The notes: generated by a model from the sequence alone, not told the origin. A DNA stretch of 62,000 bases from Liolophura sinensis (GCF_032854445.1 NC_088299.1:6858324-6920323); one strand, 5' to 3'; numbered from the stretch's first letter, positions 34,681-46,915 are shown. A program made the numbers and translations.

Positions 34681-35023
34681 GGCCTCGGACCCCCATTAAT
34701 TTTCCATAAGCGACAATGTTAACGTCTAGCGCTGTAGCTCAGTCCCAAACATTCCGTGGCCATTAAGCTTTGGTGCATACCTGGCCCAGCCTGTGAGAAA
34801 GAAGCCATAAAAATCTTGACATAGGTTGACCGTCAAAATCTGGACCTTTCCATGCCGGCAGCTGGGAGGCGTGCCTAGCAACGCCAAGGGGACGTCACTC
34901 GCAGCCTCATCACTACCTCACACCTTGTGTCCTCTCGCCCAGAATTTCAAACTTTCATCAATAAAGCTCATACCTCCTCAAAGTTTAGACAGTTTCCAGC
35001 ATTTTAATACCAAGCATGCACCT
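34681..35023 (+). repeat. Right copy of 343-bp direct repeat, cut by scaffold gap
   Basis: Repeats 30,549-30,891 without a visible difference and stops exactly where the N run begins, so its full length is unknown. Confidence 0.8.
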
Positions 35024-35223
35024 NNNNNNNNNNNNNNNNNNNNNNNNNNNNNNNNNNNNNNNNNNNNNNNNNNNNNNNNNNNNNNNNNNNNNNNNNNNNN
35101 NNNNNNNNNNNNNNNNNNNNNNNNNNNNNNNNNNNNNNNNNNNNNNNNNNNNNNNNNNNNNNNNNNNNNNNNNNNNNNNNNNNNNNNNNNNNNNNNNNNN
35201 NNNNNNNNNNNNNNNNNNNNNNN
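35024..35223. other. Assembly gap of exactly 200 N
   Basis: A run of 200 N. The round number points to a fixed-size scaffolding gap rather than a measured distance, so the two sides may not be truly adjacent. Confidence 0.95.
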
Positions 35224-35502
35224 AAATTGGATGCTCAAACTAACAATATCGCTTTCTTATAGCATTGCATGAGCTACACTATCATTATACAACGGCATGA
35301 ATATAACTTTTAGTCAGTTTCCATAAACTAGCAAGAGGTCTACGTACGGACATATGAATATGGGACTCCAAGGTGTGAAACGTTTGACTACTCTCAACTA
35401 TACAACCAACATCAACAAATTTTGCTCGGCGAATGGAGAGTCAATGGCACAAGGGAGATAACTTTTGCAGGCATCAGCGACATCTTACAGCTGCTTACTG
35501 GG
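35224..35502 (+). repeat. Allelic copy of the element's left flank, empty site
   Basis: It matches 30,278-30,550 and then runs on through GCTTACTGG directly into GATGATCC without any transposon. It therefore looks like the uninserted allele of the same site. Confidence 0.78.
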
Positions 35503-35519
35503 ATGATCCTTCGAAATAT

Positions 35520-35850
35520 AAGCGTCAAGTCCGACATTCATATACCATTCGTAGTCCGTAAAAGGCGTTCCAAGTCGACAATCGCAAGATCCCATTTCCA
35601 AAACAACGTTTAACACTAACTCCCAAAGACAATGGTATGTAAGCAAATATATACAAATAAGAAATAAAGCCGGTAACACACAAGAGAGAAGCGGTCATCA
35701 GTTTTCAGTGATGCCGGGCAGACAATGAATATTCCAGGCATGAATTCCATATCAAAGTTCAAATTCGTAGTCCGTGAAAGAGTTCCATGTCAAATAACTA
35801 TTAAACAAGTATCTCAGTCGCGCTTTGATTGCAACTGTTCAGTAAAGCAT
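35520..35850 (+). repeat. Dispersed repeat D, copy 3
   Basis: CCATTTCCAAAACAACGTTT, AGAGAGAAGCGGTCATCAGT and GCGCTTTGATTGCAACTGTT match copy 1. It begins just beyond the transposon's empty insertion site, so the element inserted at the edge of this repeat. Confidence 0.6.
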
Positions 35851-38048
35851 CATGCTGATGTAATGAGCATGGCTACCTTTACGGCCCCTAGCCCCAGGTT
35901 AGAGCGGTGTTAGATACAGTTTGAAATGACGAGCGTTACAGACCCTAACCGATCAGATTGTGATTCAAAAGTAACGGACGATTACGTCTTTCCCGTTAAT
36001 ATGTAAAGATCTCATGCTACAAGAGGCGCAATCTATGATGTTACACACGACATACAAGATAGACAGTTACACTGGGCAACCAGCGCCATCTATGTTGTTA
36101 AATACCATGTACGTGATAGATACATAGCCTTGGATGACTATTTTCAGTCGGTTTTTTTATTTTTCGCGCTCGAAATTTGGGGTTTTTAAGTATGCAGATT
36201 ATTTATGGTTCACCTGTAGGCGATCGGTGACGCCAGGTATTGCTTCTCAGTAAGCTATGTGAATATTGATACAGACACAATTTAAACTTCGACTAATAAA
36301 AAGGTTGTACTCGTTTGCCAAGGTATTTTTCTCGTACGGACAGTTCATTGGCTAACACGGATTACGTCACGTTTCACCGCCTATCAGAAAACCAGGTGTC
36401 TTTTGACAGAACCTACAGAATCAATAGATTCGAATCGTGTGTCGTGGAGATAGTGGTTGCACGAAATATCTGGTCGACGTTCGTTTCCAAGAGTAAGGCG
36501 ACTGGGAGAGGTTATCAGTTCTCGCTAAATATTTAATTTCCCACCTCCTCCCCTTGTTCATTACCTTGAAAGATTTAAATATCGTGTGTGTAGGCCTTTC
36601 GTTCCCCTCACCTTTTCTACTCAAGTAAAACCCGAGGAGGTTATTGTACGAGCAAGTAAACCGCCACTCCAATCTTGCTGTCGTTTTCTTCGTTAGCCAA
36701 CCTGCTGTTTCTTTACTAAATCTCCACTGTCTTAAATCAGGTTAACAGCGGCTATAATGGTAGAATTATTCAGTCATGGGTCGTCAGTGGCTTGCTGTGG
36801 GCATTTATCAGCGCAATACCCGAGACGTCAGCCCGATGATGTAACCGATGTAGTGGGATGTAGGGTCAGCAACAGCGTGGGTTAAATGTAAATGACACAA
36901 TACCCTACAAAATTTATTGTATTTTAGAAAATAGTAATCTTTAAAAACAATAATAGCAACAGATAATACATGTGTAGAATATATTCGCAAGTAGACTTAT
37001 ATATCTGTTTTTAAAGAATACTTGAACTTCCTAGGTTCTTATTATCGTGACTGCACAAATTGGCTTAATTTTTGAACCATGTATTCAATTGACGACATCT
37101 ACGGCCATTCACATCAGAGCGGAAAAGTAAGTAAAAAATAACTTGATCTTTTAAGCATGGAGTGGGAACATAAGAACTGACATTTTATAATCACTATATT
37201 CCGCCGTCTCGGCGGTTTACAAACAGGTGCACCTCTCAAACCCAAGCTTACTTTCACGATTTAAGTACAGCGCACCTGTCATCGCTGTAAACCTGACAAA
37301 CCCTGATAGCTTAATCAGTCTAGACAAGCCTGTGAGAACACAGATATACGTCAGACCAGCTAAAAGTACATGTATGTGCAATGGATTATAACTGGGTCCG
37401 TGTGAGCCAAAACAACTGTTGCGAATTCCTTCTTCTTAGTTTCTCTCTGTGTGCCCTCACCGCGCGCACTAAGGAACCGTGTTCAACCACGTGACGCATG
37501 CAATGTAGCAACCTATCGGAAATGATATTTTTCATTGATGATAGACCTTGAAAGTGCAAACCTGCCTTTAATGAAATGTGCTAATTCTTCCTTGAATGAA
37601 AAATTATCTACTGCATGCCACGGGTTTTTTAATAATTATTACGTCACCCGAGGCAATGAGCTATTGCCCTCGAAACCGAGCTTATGCGGCTTAGCATTAT
37701 GAAATAGAAAAAAGTGTTTTAACTTTATTTTCCGTGTAAGAATATTGACTCCCAACATAGCCACGTGTAGAGCTTGTGTTGTTACGTGTCACTCATTAAT
37801 TTTGGAAGCGTCTATGACTGATTTTACGGATAGCTGAATACAGGCGACTCTCTAAAAGGAATAGGCTATAACAAAGCAAGGCACACGCAATGTTTATTTA
37901 TATTGAATTCGTATCTAGATAGTTAACAGTGTTGAAAAGTACAACAAATATGAAAAATTTACAAAACAGGCTAATCTCCTCTTCCTTGGTGTCTATGTAG
38001 ATTTGTGTTTAGACTTATGTGTCAGCCATGTTATGTATAGTCACACTA
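35850..38048. other. Intergenic; only a repeat F copy
   Basis: Short open frames at 36,315 (plus) and 36,421 and 36,808 (minus) have no family resemblance. Repeat F occupies 37,615-37,870. Confidence 0.45.
37615..37870 (-). repeat. Dispersed repeat F, reverse copy
   Basis: Shares AAAAAGTGTTTTAACTT and a GCGA.TCTCTAAAAG-type ending with 44,330-44,590, and it is the reverse complement of 42,380-42,610 and 43,800-44,050 (TTGTGTTGTTACGTGTCACT arm). Confidence 0.6.
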
Positions 38049-38420
38049 AAGAGTGAGTGAGTGAGTGAGTGAGTACTTGGGGTTAAACGTCGCACTTAAC
38101 AATTTGTCATGACGACAATGAAGTCCTTAGAGTGCATATACGTGCAGTGTGCCTCCTTCTTGCAGAACAAATTTCCATCACCCTTTTATCTAGTGCTACT
38201 TCACTGAGATGACTTACCGAAGGTAAATAAGCGGCCCTACCCGAGCCATTATTTCTGATAATGGTCAACCAGTCTTTGCACTTCCCGTTAATGCTGAACG
38301 TCAAGCGAGGAAGCTACAACTTCCTCTTTTAAGGTTTTAGGTGTGACCCGATCCGGGATTGGCCCTGGATCTACCGCCCGTGAAGCGGACTCTCTAATAA
38401 CTGAGCCATAGGGGCCCGGT
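38049..38420 (-). repeat. SINE B (B1 head), full length
   Basis: (GAGT)n ACTTGGGGTTAAACGTCGC tail to the complement of the tRNA head, GAAGCGGACTCTCTAATAAC. Confidence 0.88.
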
Positions 38421-38837
38421 TCATACTGAAGATGACAGGATTAGAGACGATAGAGTTATACATCAACACAAATATTGAATCCTACTTGTATGTGGGCCCC
38501 TATGTTAGATAAATGTGGGTACCTGCAGGCAGGTAAGTAGGTATAGGCCTATATATGCATATACACATGCAGATACATGTAGGTACTCAATTTATACATG
38601 AGGCTTATAAAGCCAACATCCGGAGTACAGGATACCCTCGAAGAGAAACTCACAGTCTATCCACAGGTAACTGCCATCCCCCTTACCTTGCTCAGGTGAA
38701 GATCGGGTGACAAACAGACAGTGAATAAAGAGACCGAAAATATACGAAAGCATGCATTGTTGCAACCTTTTTTCTTAAAATAATTACACATGTTGAATTT
38801 TTTTCTCAACAGTGTCTCAACCAAGTGCCACCTGATT

Positions 38838-38985
38838 TAATTTATTTTTTTGATGGGTGATTTAGCCCGTCCTGAAGAGTATTTCATTTATCATTTACGA
38901 ACGACACCCATGCAGCATAATGGCGGGAGGAAACCGGGCCAAGCCCAAATGAAACCCACGACCATCCGCTGGTATACGCCTATAC
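38838..38985 (-). repeat. SINE A, minus, diverged
   Basis: GCAGCATAATGGCGGGAGG, AACCGGGCCAAGCCC, CCCACGACCATCCGC. Confidence 0.72.
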
Positions 38986-39206
38986 GTAAAATCAACGCTA
39001 AATGTACCAACTTATAGTGAAATGTTAAATGTATACTTAACGCTATAAGTAAAAACGATAAACCCCAAATGCAGAACCCCAAATGTAAAGGTTGACGCTG
39101 AATGTGAAACTTGTAACTTTTAACGGAAAAATAGAGAACTTCACAAAATAAAGCATCAAGGGCCAAGTTCTCATGATAGTTTTCGTATACCAGGTTGTTT
39201 TGGGGA

Positions 39207-39358
39207 TTTATTTATTTGATTAGTATTTTAAACCGTGCTCAAGAATATTTCACTTATACGACGGCTGTCAGCATTATGGTGGGAGGAAACCGGGCGGAGC
39301 CCGGCGGCAACCCACGACCATCCGCAGGCTGCTGCAGACCTTCCCACTTACGGCGACC
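39207..39358 (-). repeat. SINE A, minus, 3' part
   Basis: TTTATTTATTTGATTAG, CACTTATACGACGGC, CCATCCGCAGGCTGCTG. Confidence 0.85.
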
Positions 39359-39359
39359 T

Positions 39360-42160
39360 TAAGAATCGGCTTTTAGTCACCAGATGGTCGTGAACATATA
39401 ACATTTTATCTTTGTACTAAACCGCGACCGATGCCCGTGTTTTGCCCGGGTAATTTAAATCAAATTTTTAACCGTTGCATGTCCCGTTCTTAAGTGGATT
39501 TGCGCATGGTCTTGGAACCTAATCGTTAGCACTTTATAATCGCTATATCTCAAGGTAGTCTATTCTAGTCTAGACAGAAATACACTTATACCAAAGTATA
39601 CAGCATAGAGAGTAAATAAAGAGCACTGATAACAATGTGATCCTCGGGAAATGGCCACAAGAGACTGATGAATTCCAGCCTCTTGTCAATTTACCTCAAT
39701 TAGATCTTTATTCTAACTGTTCATGTAAATGCTTAAATAATGGCAAGATACGCACTTGAACAACACAGGTCTTTGCCCTCTGCAGCTCTATTTTCGAGAT
39801 TTTCTGACGTGTGGATATTTGCCACGTTCACGTGCCATTTTTTAGCATTTGTACGCGTATAGTGTGAATCGCGTTTGCATGCGTTCGTGCTTGCTTGTAA
39901 AAAGAAAATTCACTCGTTGATGGGATTTTCATATGATCGAAGTAGCGACATGGAGAGTCACGGGGGCGCTATAGGCTTCCATACCTGCCCGAGGGCCTCG
40001 TGGTGTTTACCTATGACACCGATTGCTGAATCGATTAGGATCAGCTCTCCAGATGGCAAGCTGAGCGTAATAAGCGATAATCGACATCCACGCAAACCTC
40101 GCGAGATCGACGGGATTTTGCGAGTAGGACTGACTCCGGAAAGGCCTGTCACTCTAATCTTGATTTCTGAGTTTGACAAGAGCGTACTCAACTGTCATGA
40201 ACTGACATCGGAACATAGACTAAATCATTCGTTTTGTTCTGCCAAGCACCCGAGGAATTTAGGTGGAATACGTTGGTCGATAGTAATAATAAATAAATAA
40301 ATAATGATCAAATCGTCCATACGAGATCAAAATCCAGTTGTCAGGGGCGAGATTTACGTGGAAGTCTAATACTGTTTATCAATAATCCATGATCAAAGCC
40401 TGAAGGACACAAGGACTATCGTGCTAAGCGCTCGACATTCCCTTAAACATACTCACAGCGGCAACAGATCAGCGTGCTTATAAGGTAATGGCGATCGAAG
40501 ACCTTGAATGAACGACCTGTAAAAAATACATCGTCAGTGAATAAAAATATCGCGTTTTAAAACCAACTAATGATCAGATGAACATATGGTACAAGTTTTT
40601 GAAGAAAAACACTTGAAGAGTTCACGAGATATCCTGCTAACAGGCCAATCTTAACCGAGTGGTAAAACAAGCCAGACAAATGCTTGACCTTGTGTACTGA
40701 TCTTCATTAAAGAAAGCCAGACACTACATATATTGCTACGTTTTCGAATCACTGCGTTCATTATTGCCTTGATACAAAGGCCACACGAAAGTACACCGGA
40801 ATTTAACCTATTGCCATCGTTTTTCTATCAGATATTTACGTGTTAATGTTCGCAAGGGATTTATGCAAATAGTGATTTTAATAATTTCAACTGGATGCAC
40901 TGTATAGTTAAAAGACACAAACACGTGACTTAAGCAGCTAGGGGTTTATGTCGTTTTAGACTTTTGTCCTGACCAACACCACCCCAACCTACACACCACC
41001 AGAGCCACTCCCCCCTCACTACCCCCTACGCCCTAACCCATATCCCACACACCCCTACACGTACTCACTCTCAAAGGGAGACAAATGCGTTCCTGTTAAC
41101 AGATTTTACCTTCCTATTACGAAATGTAAACCAAGCGTTTCATGTATCCTTCAAAGAGTAATTACTGTGAGGTGCCTTAATGCCCTGAAACGCAAGGTAT
41201 TCGTTACCTTCAGAGACGGCAGGTTTATATTTTGAATCTACAATATCAATTGGTACTTTTAGCACACACACAACACAAACCTGTAATGACTGGATTTACT
41301 TATTTAGTTATTTTTTGGAACTGCGTTTTACGCCGTACTCAATAATATTACCCCTATAAGAGTGCATGTAGTGATTAATGATAAATGAGCCAAGACAAAA
41401 TGTCGACGTCTGGAAATGCTGGGAGAGAAAGGACGTGTAAAATTCGAGATAGGCATCACTAAACAGACCACTTAAAACTATGCATAAATGTACCTTCATT
41501 ATTTTTTTTAGAATTTTGTGCAAAGGGGTAAAGGCGTTCAAACATTTGGTGGGCTTTATGGACGGTACTATCAGAGTTTAGGAACTCTGGCGTAATAGGA
41601 AGGTTTTTCCACTCTAAATACGACACTGAATGTTGAGATAGCTCTTTTTACAACATACAGCCATATTTCTACCAAGTCTCCAGGACCTCATTCCTTATCG
41701 GTGATTATATATCCATCAGCAAATAAATTAAATTATACTTAATTAACACTTCTGATAAAAATGATCACAAACGCTCCAAGTAATGACTTTCATTTAAAAG
41801 GTTTCCAGATTTCATTTATAATTACACACATATGATAACCCGTATTCAGTCGCATGAGATGTTGATTGGATTCTTTAATCCGAGAAACCTAACTGAAAAT
41901 AATGACTCGCCTATTGCACAGATTATAATTAAAAGATGTGTTGCAGTGATTGCAATCAATGGCTTTAATTTAAAAAGCTTCCGGATTTAATTACACCAGT
42001 ATAATAATGCATACCCAGGCCCAAGTGCTGTTGTTATGGTGCTTTTATTCGTGAGGCCGAAATTGAAAGTAGTGTAGACCTATGTAGTAGACACTTCAAG
42101 CATGTGTAGTATGGTAGCTGAGGATTTTACATCTACAAGATAGATGGTGGCATTCAAATG
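39360..42160. other. Intergenic; one unassigned 141-codon frame
   Basis: The open frame 39,875-40,300 (plus) has no recognisable domain and no clear splice or codon signature. A C-rich, ACCCC-rich run is at 40,975-41,065. Confidence 0.4.
41292..41352 (-). repeat. SINE A, tail fragment
   Basis: GCGTTTTACGCCGTACTCAA after a TTTA-rich run. Confidence 0.6.
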
Positions 42161-42325
42161 ACGGCAGCATTATGGTGAGAGGGAACCGGGTGGGGGCCCG
42201 GAATCCACGACCATTCGCATGTTGCCGACAGTTCTTCCCAAGTACGACCGAAAAGGAAGCCAGCATGAGCTGGACTTGAACTCACAACGATCGCATTGGT
42301 GAGAGGTCTTTAGGTTGTTGTGCTG
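42160..42325 (-). repeat. SINE A, minus, 5' two thirds
   Basis: GGCAGCATTATGGTGAGAGG through CATGAGCTGGACTTGAACTC and CGCATTGGTGAGAGG. Confidence 0.82.
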
Positions 42326-42379
42326 CATTATAGTCTATTTCTTTTAGCCAGTTGCTTATATTCAGCTGTCTGTAAAGTC

Positions 42380-42610
42380 AGTCATACCCGCTACAAAAAT
42401 TTAATCAGTGGCATGTAACAACACAAGCGCTACACATCGATATGTTGGAAATTCCTATCCTTGCAAAGAAAACGAAACTAGAACACTTTTTCTCATTCAT
42501 AGTGTTAAACTGTATAAGCAGAGTTTCGACAGCAAGAATTCTTTGCTTTAGGTAACGTCATAATTATTCAAAAACACGTTCCACGCTGGGGAATGGGAAG
42601 ACTCTGGTAT
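42380..42610 (+). repeat. Dispersed repeat F, forward copy 1
   Basis: CATGTAACAACACAAGC, then CACTTTTTCTCATTCATAGTG and GACGTCATAATTATTCAAAAA-like blocks shared with the copy at 43,800. Confidence 0.6.
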
Positions 42611-42829
42611 TGTCTTGGGGAAAGTGATACCAGTTACCTAAGCTCCTACCGACTTCACTCTAAACCCTGTTTCTAACATTATCATGTTTGCCTAACGGCA
42701 GAATGATTTTAGAGTTGCATGTCAGGAAATTCTGTAATGAAAAAAGTGCATTCGATGCGCGGAGACAATAGTGAAGGCCGTGTTACCGTATGTAGTTTGT
42801 CCAAGCCGCATGTTGGTGTACCTATTGTA

Positions 42830-43800
42830 AAGCTCGGTAAAGTTGGCACAAGATTCCAACACAACATTCAACACCATATTCCCCAGAACTTGTACTGTAT
42901 GTTTTCTGACCCTATAAGCCCCCCTACGAAACCTAAGCAAATGGCATTTTTGAGAAGGCATTTTTGACACCGTAGCAAGTAGCAGATGATCTAAGATGGC
43001 ATTTAATATCAATAATGAACGCCACACTGCCGTTTAATCGCCTTCCAGGGCATCTGCGACTTGCACTGTATCTTTTCTGACCCTATAAGTCGCCCTACCA
43101 AACTTATTTTGAAGTAATGAATTGGCATTTTTGACACCATAGCAAGTAGCAGACGGTCTAAGATGGCATTAAATATTCCGAATGAACACCATACTGTGGT
43201 TTAATCGCCTTTCCAGGGCGTCTGCGACTTGCACTAGTCAGGTATCTTTCTCGTAAAATGAATTTTTAGAGGCATTTTTGACACTTAGGCATGTTGAAGA
43301 CGGTATATGATGGCATGGAAGATAAAAGTTAAAGAAGATACTGTCCTTTATTCCCCAACTTGCGTTGCATCTGTTGTGACTCCTTGTTTCCTAACCACAA
43401 CTATGCACCTTTACGTACATGCACAGTTTCAGTTAGGTTGCAAACGAAATTGAACTGCATGTTAACTGACCGTCGAAATGTACATCTACGGCCGGATATA
43501 GTTTAAAAAACACCCATTTCGAGAAGGTATTTTGGACACTAAAATCGTTCGAAATGTGTAAATATATCTTATGTTTCCAACATTGTAGGCTTGCAGTAAG
43601 AATGAAATGTGTGTCTATTTGGATGAACTTTTAACTACCTAAATAGCACGCTTTTATACTTGTAACATTCATGTACAAGATGTGTCCCTAGCCAGCTGAA
43701 TGTGGTTTTACAGCTCCATATTCGCAGCTGCACGAGCAGCATTCTGGCGAATATGGTGTTGAATGTTGTGTTGGAATCTTGTGCCAACTTTACCGAGCTG
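42830..43800. repeat. Foldback structure with about 54-bp near-perfect arms
   Basis: The left arm at 42,830-42,885 begins AGCTCGGTAAAGTTGGCAC. The right arm at 43,744-43,799 is its reverse complement with about one difference. The 170-bp tandem units lie between them. Confidence 0.75.
42888..43340. repeat. Tandem duplication, about 170-bp unit
   Basis: Markers TTTTCTGACCCTATAAG, GGCATTTTTGACACC, GCAAGTAGCAGA and TTTAATCGCC recur at about 170-bp spacing (42,891, 43,062, 43,230). Two full units and part of a third. Confidence 0.75.
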
Positions 43801-44050
43801 TCATATTCGCCATTAAAATTGCCTTTAGCCAGTGACACGTAACAACCCAAGCTCTACACATTGAGATGTTGAACTTCCATACTATTACAGTTTTAAAAAA
43901 TATGCGGTTAGAATACTTTTTCTAATTCATAATGTTAAACTCCATAAGCTTAGTTTCGACACCAAATACCCATTGCCTGCCTCTGGTGACGTCATAATTA
44001 TTCAAAAAGCAAGTTGCATGCTGGACAATGGGCGTGAAGAGCAATTTGTT
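43800..44050 (+). repeat. Dispersed repeat F, forward copy 2
   Basis: Matches the 42,380 copy block by block. With the reverse copy at 44,330 it forms a large imperfect inverted repeat. Confidence 0.6.
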
Positions 44051-44329
44051 TTACAATGGGACAAACACCAGACGGTAAACACAGTCTACACTAATCTCCG
44101 CGAATAGACTTCATGCTTTAATTTTCCTAACATCCACCTCTAAATCCACACCGATGTGAGAGCATATACTAAAAGAGATGAAATAAAATTCGTTTATTCA
44201 GGTTAGACCATACTAAAACGTGTAATTTTTAAATATGCTGTGTCGGTAAGAGTTTACACTTAAGTCGATAGCAGTTTAGGTAACTGGTGGCGCCTTCCGT
44301 CAAAACACGTGAACTCCGCCCAATACCCA

Positions 44330-44590
44330 GCATGTCACTGGTTTTAATATTTATGATGTCACTCGAGGCAATGGGTTTTTACTGTTGAAACCGAGCTTGT
44401 GGACTTTAACATTATGAAGTGGGAAAAAGTGTTTTAACTTCATTTTCCTTGCAATAATATGGGCTTCCAACATATCCTGGTGAAAAGCCTGTGTTGTTTC
44501 ATGCAACTGACTAAAGTCAATTTTGGAGGCGAGTATGACTGAATTTACAGACGGTTGAATATAGGCGTCTCGCTAAAAGAAACAGACTAT
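44330..44590 (-). repeat. Dispersed repeat F, reverse copy 2
   Basis: Reverse orientation; pairs with 43,800-44,050 and matches the copy at 37,615-37,870. Confidence 0.6.
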
Positions 44591-45084
44591 AATAAACCAC
44601 ATCTAATAAACGACTAACAGAAGCCCAGACTATCCGCTGCGAATACATTTTTGTCAGTCAACGTGAAACTCCCTTTAGCATTCTATACCTCTTAGATTGT
44701 ACATTTGTCTTAAATAACGTATAATTTGTTAGGTTCGAGATACATTGGTCAAACCTGTCTTATGGTGACAGTGTTGATTCCTATCCAACTACCACTCAAT
44801 ATAAAGTCATCAGTTGCTCCACCTGGCCCACTGCTACGAATTCCATATTCATTGCTTGATTGATTGAGTCTTGATTAACGCCATATTCACTTGTACAAAT
44901 TTGCACTCCACACCAGTGAAGACGTGGTTTTCAAAGAACATGCTAAAAGACTGCTAAAATGAGCCTATGAACGCCCTCGACCGTGTACTGTCACCAAGGC
45001 GACTACGAACAGTACAAACTCCTCATTTGTCTCGTGCCAAAACTGGTAGTTTGGACATGGACAGGTGCAGTTGAAAAGTAATGT

Positions 45085-45560
45085 ATACCCTCGAAAATAC
45101 CTTGCATATACCAAGGAACCGCAAAAGGTTAGTAAGCTACGTCCGGCGTTGGGAGATATTTATCTGACGGACGTGATGCCAGTGCCATGTCATCGCGAAG
45201 CGATCACGTTTTGAATATTCTCGGGGGAATTGAAGGTCACATGCGATGCTGTAAATACAACCTTCTTTACTTTATCATTAGTTTAATTGGAAATCTGTGC
45301 AGCAGGCCTGTGACACATATGTCTGAAGTTGAACTCTCGGCACTTGCTCGTCATTGCGGCAAGCGACATAATACAATAAAGAGGTGCTCGAGGTTTACGC
45401 ATTTTGTCGTACATGTTGATGACAGACAACTAAGGTAAGCTGTCTCCCTATAAGGTGAACAAGGTTGTCCGCCTTTTGGTACCAAGGCCCCCAGAATCCT
45501 GGAAAATCCCTGTCCTTGAATGGGATTGAACCTACGTCTTTTGTGATATATAATGACATA
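45085..45560 (-). repeat. Possible SINE C copy, diverged
   Basis: Only the end is clear: GAATGGGATTGAACCTACG resembles the B-box region of 5,280 and 14,700. The rest is unassigned. Confidence 0.3.
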
Positions 45561-45616
45561 GGATCAAGCACCTCAAACTCCAGGCTTCCATTTGCTCTCG
45601 TCTTGATCTGAATGAA

Positions 45617-45786
45617 TGAATGAATGAATGAATGAATGAATACTTGGGGTTTAATGTCGTACTTTACAATTTTTCAGTCATATGACGACGACGTGTCATT
45701 AGGTGGGTGTACATATACTGTGCCTTCTTGTGGTCAAACTGCTGCCTTCACCGAAGTATAATGCCAAAGATACCAAACATGGCACT
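45617..45786 (-). repeat. SINE B, left part, split by solo LTR
   Basis: (GAAT)n ACTTGGGGTTTAATGTCGTA and TTTTTCAGTCATATGACGAC; continues at 46,540. Confidence 0.85.
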
Positions 45787-46539
45787 TGTTATGTGCAGAA
45801 CTGCCGTCAGCTTCTAAATTTAGCTTGCCACTGTTTACATATGCTAAGTTCAGGGCCTGCTGTCTGCCTCTACCTTAGAATGTTCCAGAATGCGCTCATT
45901 TCGGGGTCTGTTTGTTTACAACAAGTGTTTAAGAATTTTCTTATTCTAGAAAATTCCACCAGTGTATATAAGACCTATGAAAGCAGGTCAAGGGAGGAGA
46001 AAGGAGAATTATTGAGAGTTTTGGATGCTTTCGCTGTGTATTACTTTAGTAGGCCTTTTGTGCTGAATTTTGGTGTCTTTGTAGCCTCTGGCTTTGTTAT
46101 ATCATATCTCCACAGAGCACTTGTTCAGTCTGAACTTGTATATTTAATTTGTGCTCTTGTGTACACAGTGCTTATTAGTAAACTGACCCTGTGTGTGGAA
46201 TTTTGTGTATATTTCGTCATACACTCAGTTATACTGTGGATTTTCCCTCTTTTGAATCTTGCCTCTGTACATTTTAAGCATTGTGGAATATATGCGTCCG
46301 TTTGGACTTGACACCGTTGTACATGTAAGTACTTTAGTATTTGTATAGATACTGCTATCCTTTCTTGTTAAACTTAAGTACTTTAGTATTTGTAAATGTC
46401 TTGTTATCTGTTCTTGTTAAACGTAATAAATTGTTGTAAAATAAAATCTGCTGGTTTTGGTTACTTTTTTGTGCGGCTAAACTGTCGTGTATTTCGAACA
46501 AGCCATCTCTTTATAATACAGACAGGTTTGGTCGTAACA
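45787..46539 (+). mobile_element. Solo LTR (753 bp) of a retrotransposon
   Basis: It begins TGTTATG and ends CGTAACA, the short TG...CA inverted ends of LTRs, and is flanked by the 4-bp direct repeat CACT (45,783-45,786 and 46,540-46,543). Inside are a TATA-like GTATATAAGACC near 45,965 and a polyadenylation signal AATAAA near 46,425, in the right order for the plus strand. A direct repeat of about 50 bp (AAGTACTTTAGTATTTG) is at 46,326-46,420. It interrupts a SINE B. No internal retrotransposon genes remain, so it arose by LTR recombination. The 202-codon open frame across it is a by-product. Confidence 0.78.
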
Positions 46540-46690
46540 CACTCCACCTAGTCACATTATACTGACACTGAGCCAACCAGTCCTGTTTCTTTGCTCTAAC
46601 GTCTCAGTGCTGAGCGCCAAGAGAGGTAGCAACAAGTACCATTTTTAAATTCTTCGGTACCCAAGTTGGATCCCGGGTCTCCCCACTTCG
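46540..46690 (-). repeat. SINE B, right part, split by solo LTR
   Basis: CTAGTCACATTATACTGACAC, CAACCAGTCCTGTTTCTTTG, AGTACCATTTTTAAA and GGATCCCGGGTCTCC continue the SINE from 45,786. Confidence 0.82.
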
Positions 46691-46915
46691 AGTTTGACCC
46701 TCAACACTGAGAGATTAGAGCAAGGAAACAGGACTGGTTGGCCTGTGTCAGTACAATGTGACTGGGTGTGGTGTCATGTCTAGCCAGTGTGTTCGGCATG
46801 ATACTTCAGTGGCGGTACCACTTTGGCGGTACGGACTCGCCCTACCACACAAAGACGAAGTAACTGAACGCACAAATAATGTCAACGTAAAACACCAAGC
46901 AAACACAGACATGCA
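46691..46915 (+). repeat. SINE B, plus, head-to-head with the previous copy
   Basis: CTCAACACTGAGAGATTAGAG, GTGTCAGTACAATGTGACTG, CTTCAGTGGCGGTACCACTT and ACGTAAAACACCAAGC. Confidence 0.75.

Noticed and set aside
39875-40300. 141-codon open frame as a gene
   Set aside because: No recognisable domain, no splice or promoter support; kept only as an unassigned frame in an intergenic stretch.
45703-46311. 202-codon hydrophobic open frame as a membrane protein gene
   Set aside because: It starts in a SINE and runs through a solo LTR with a clear target duplication.
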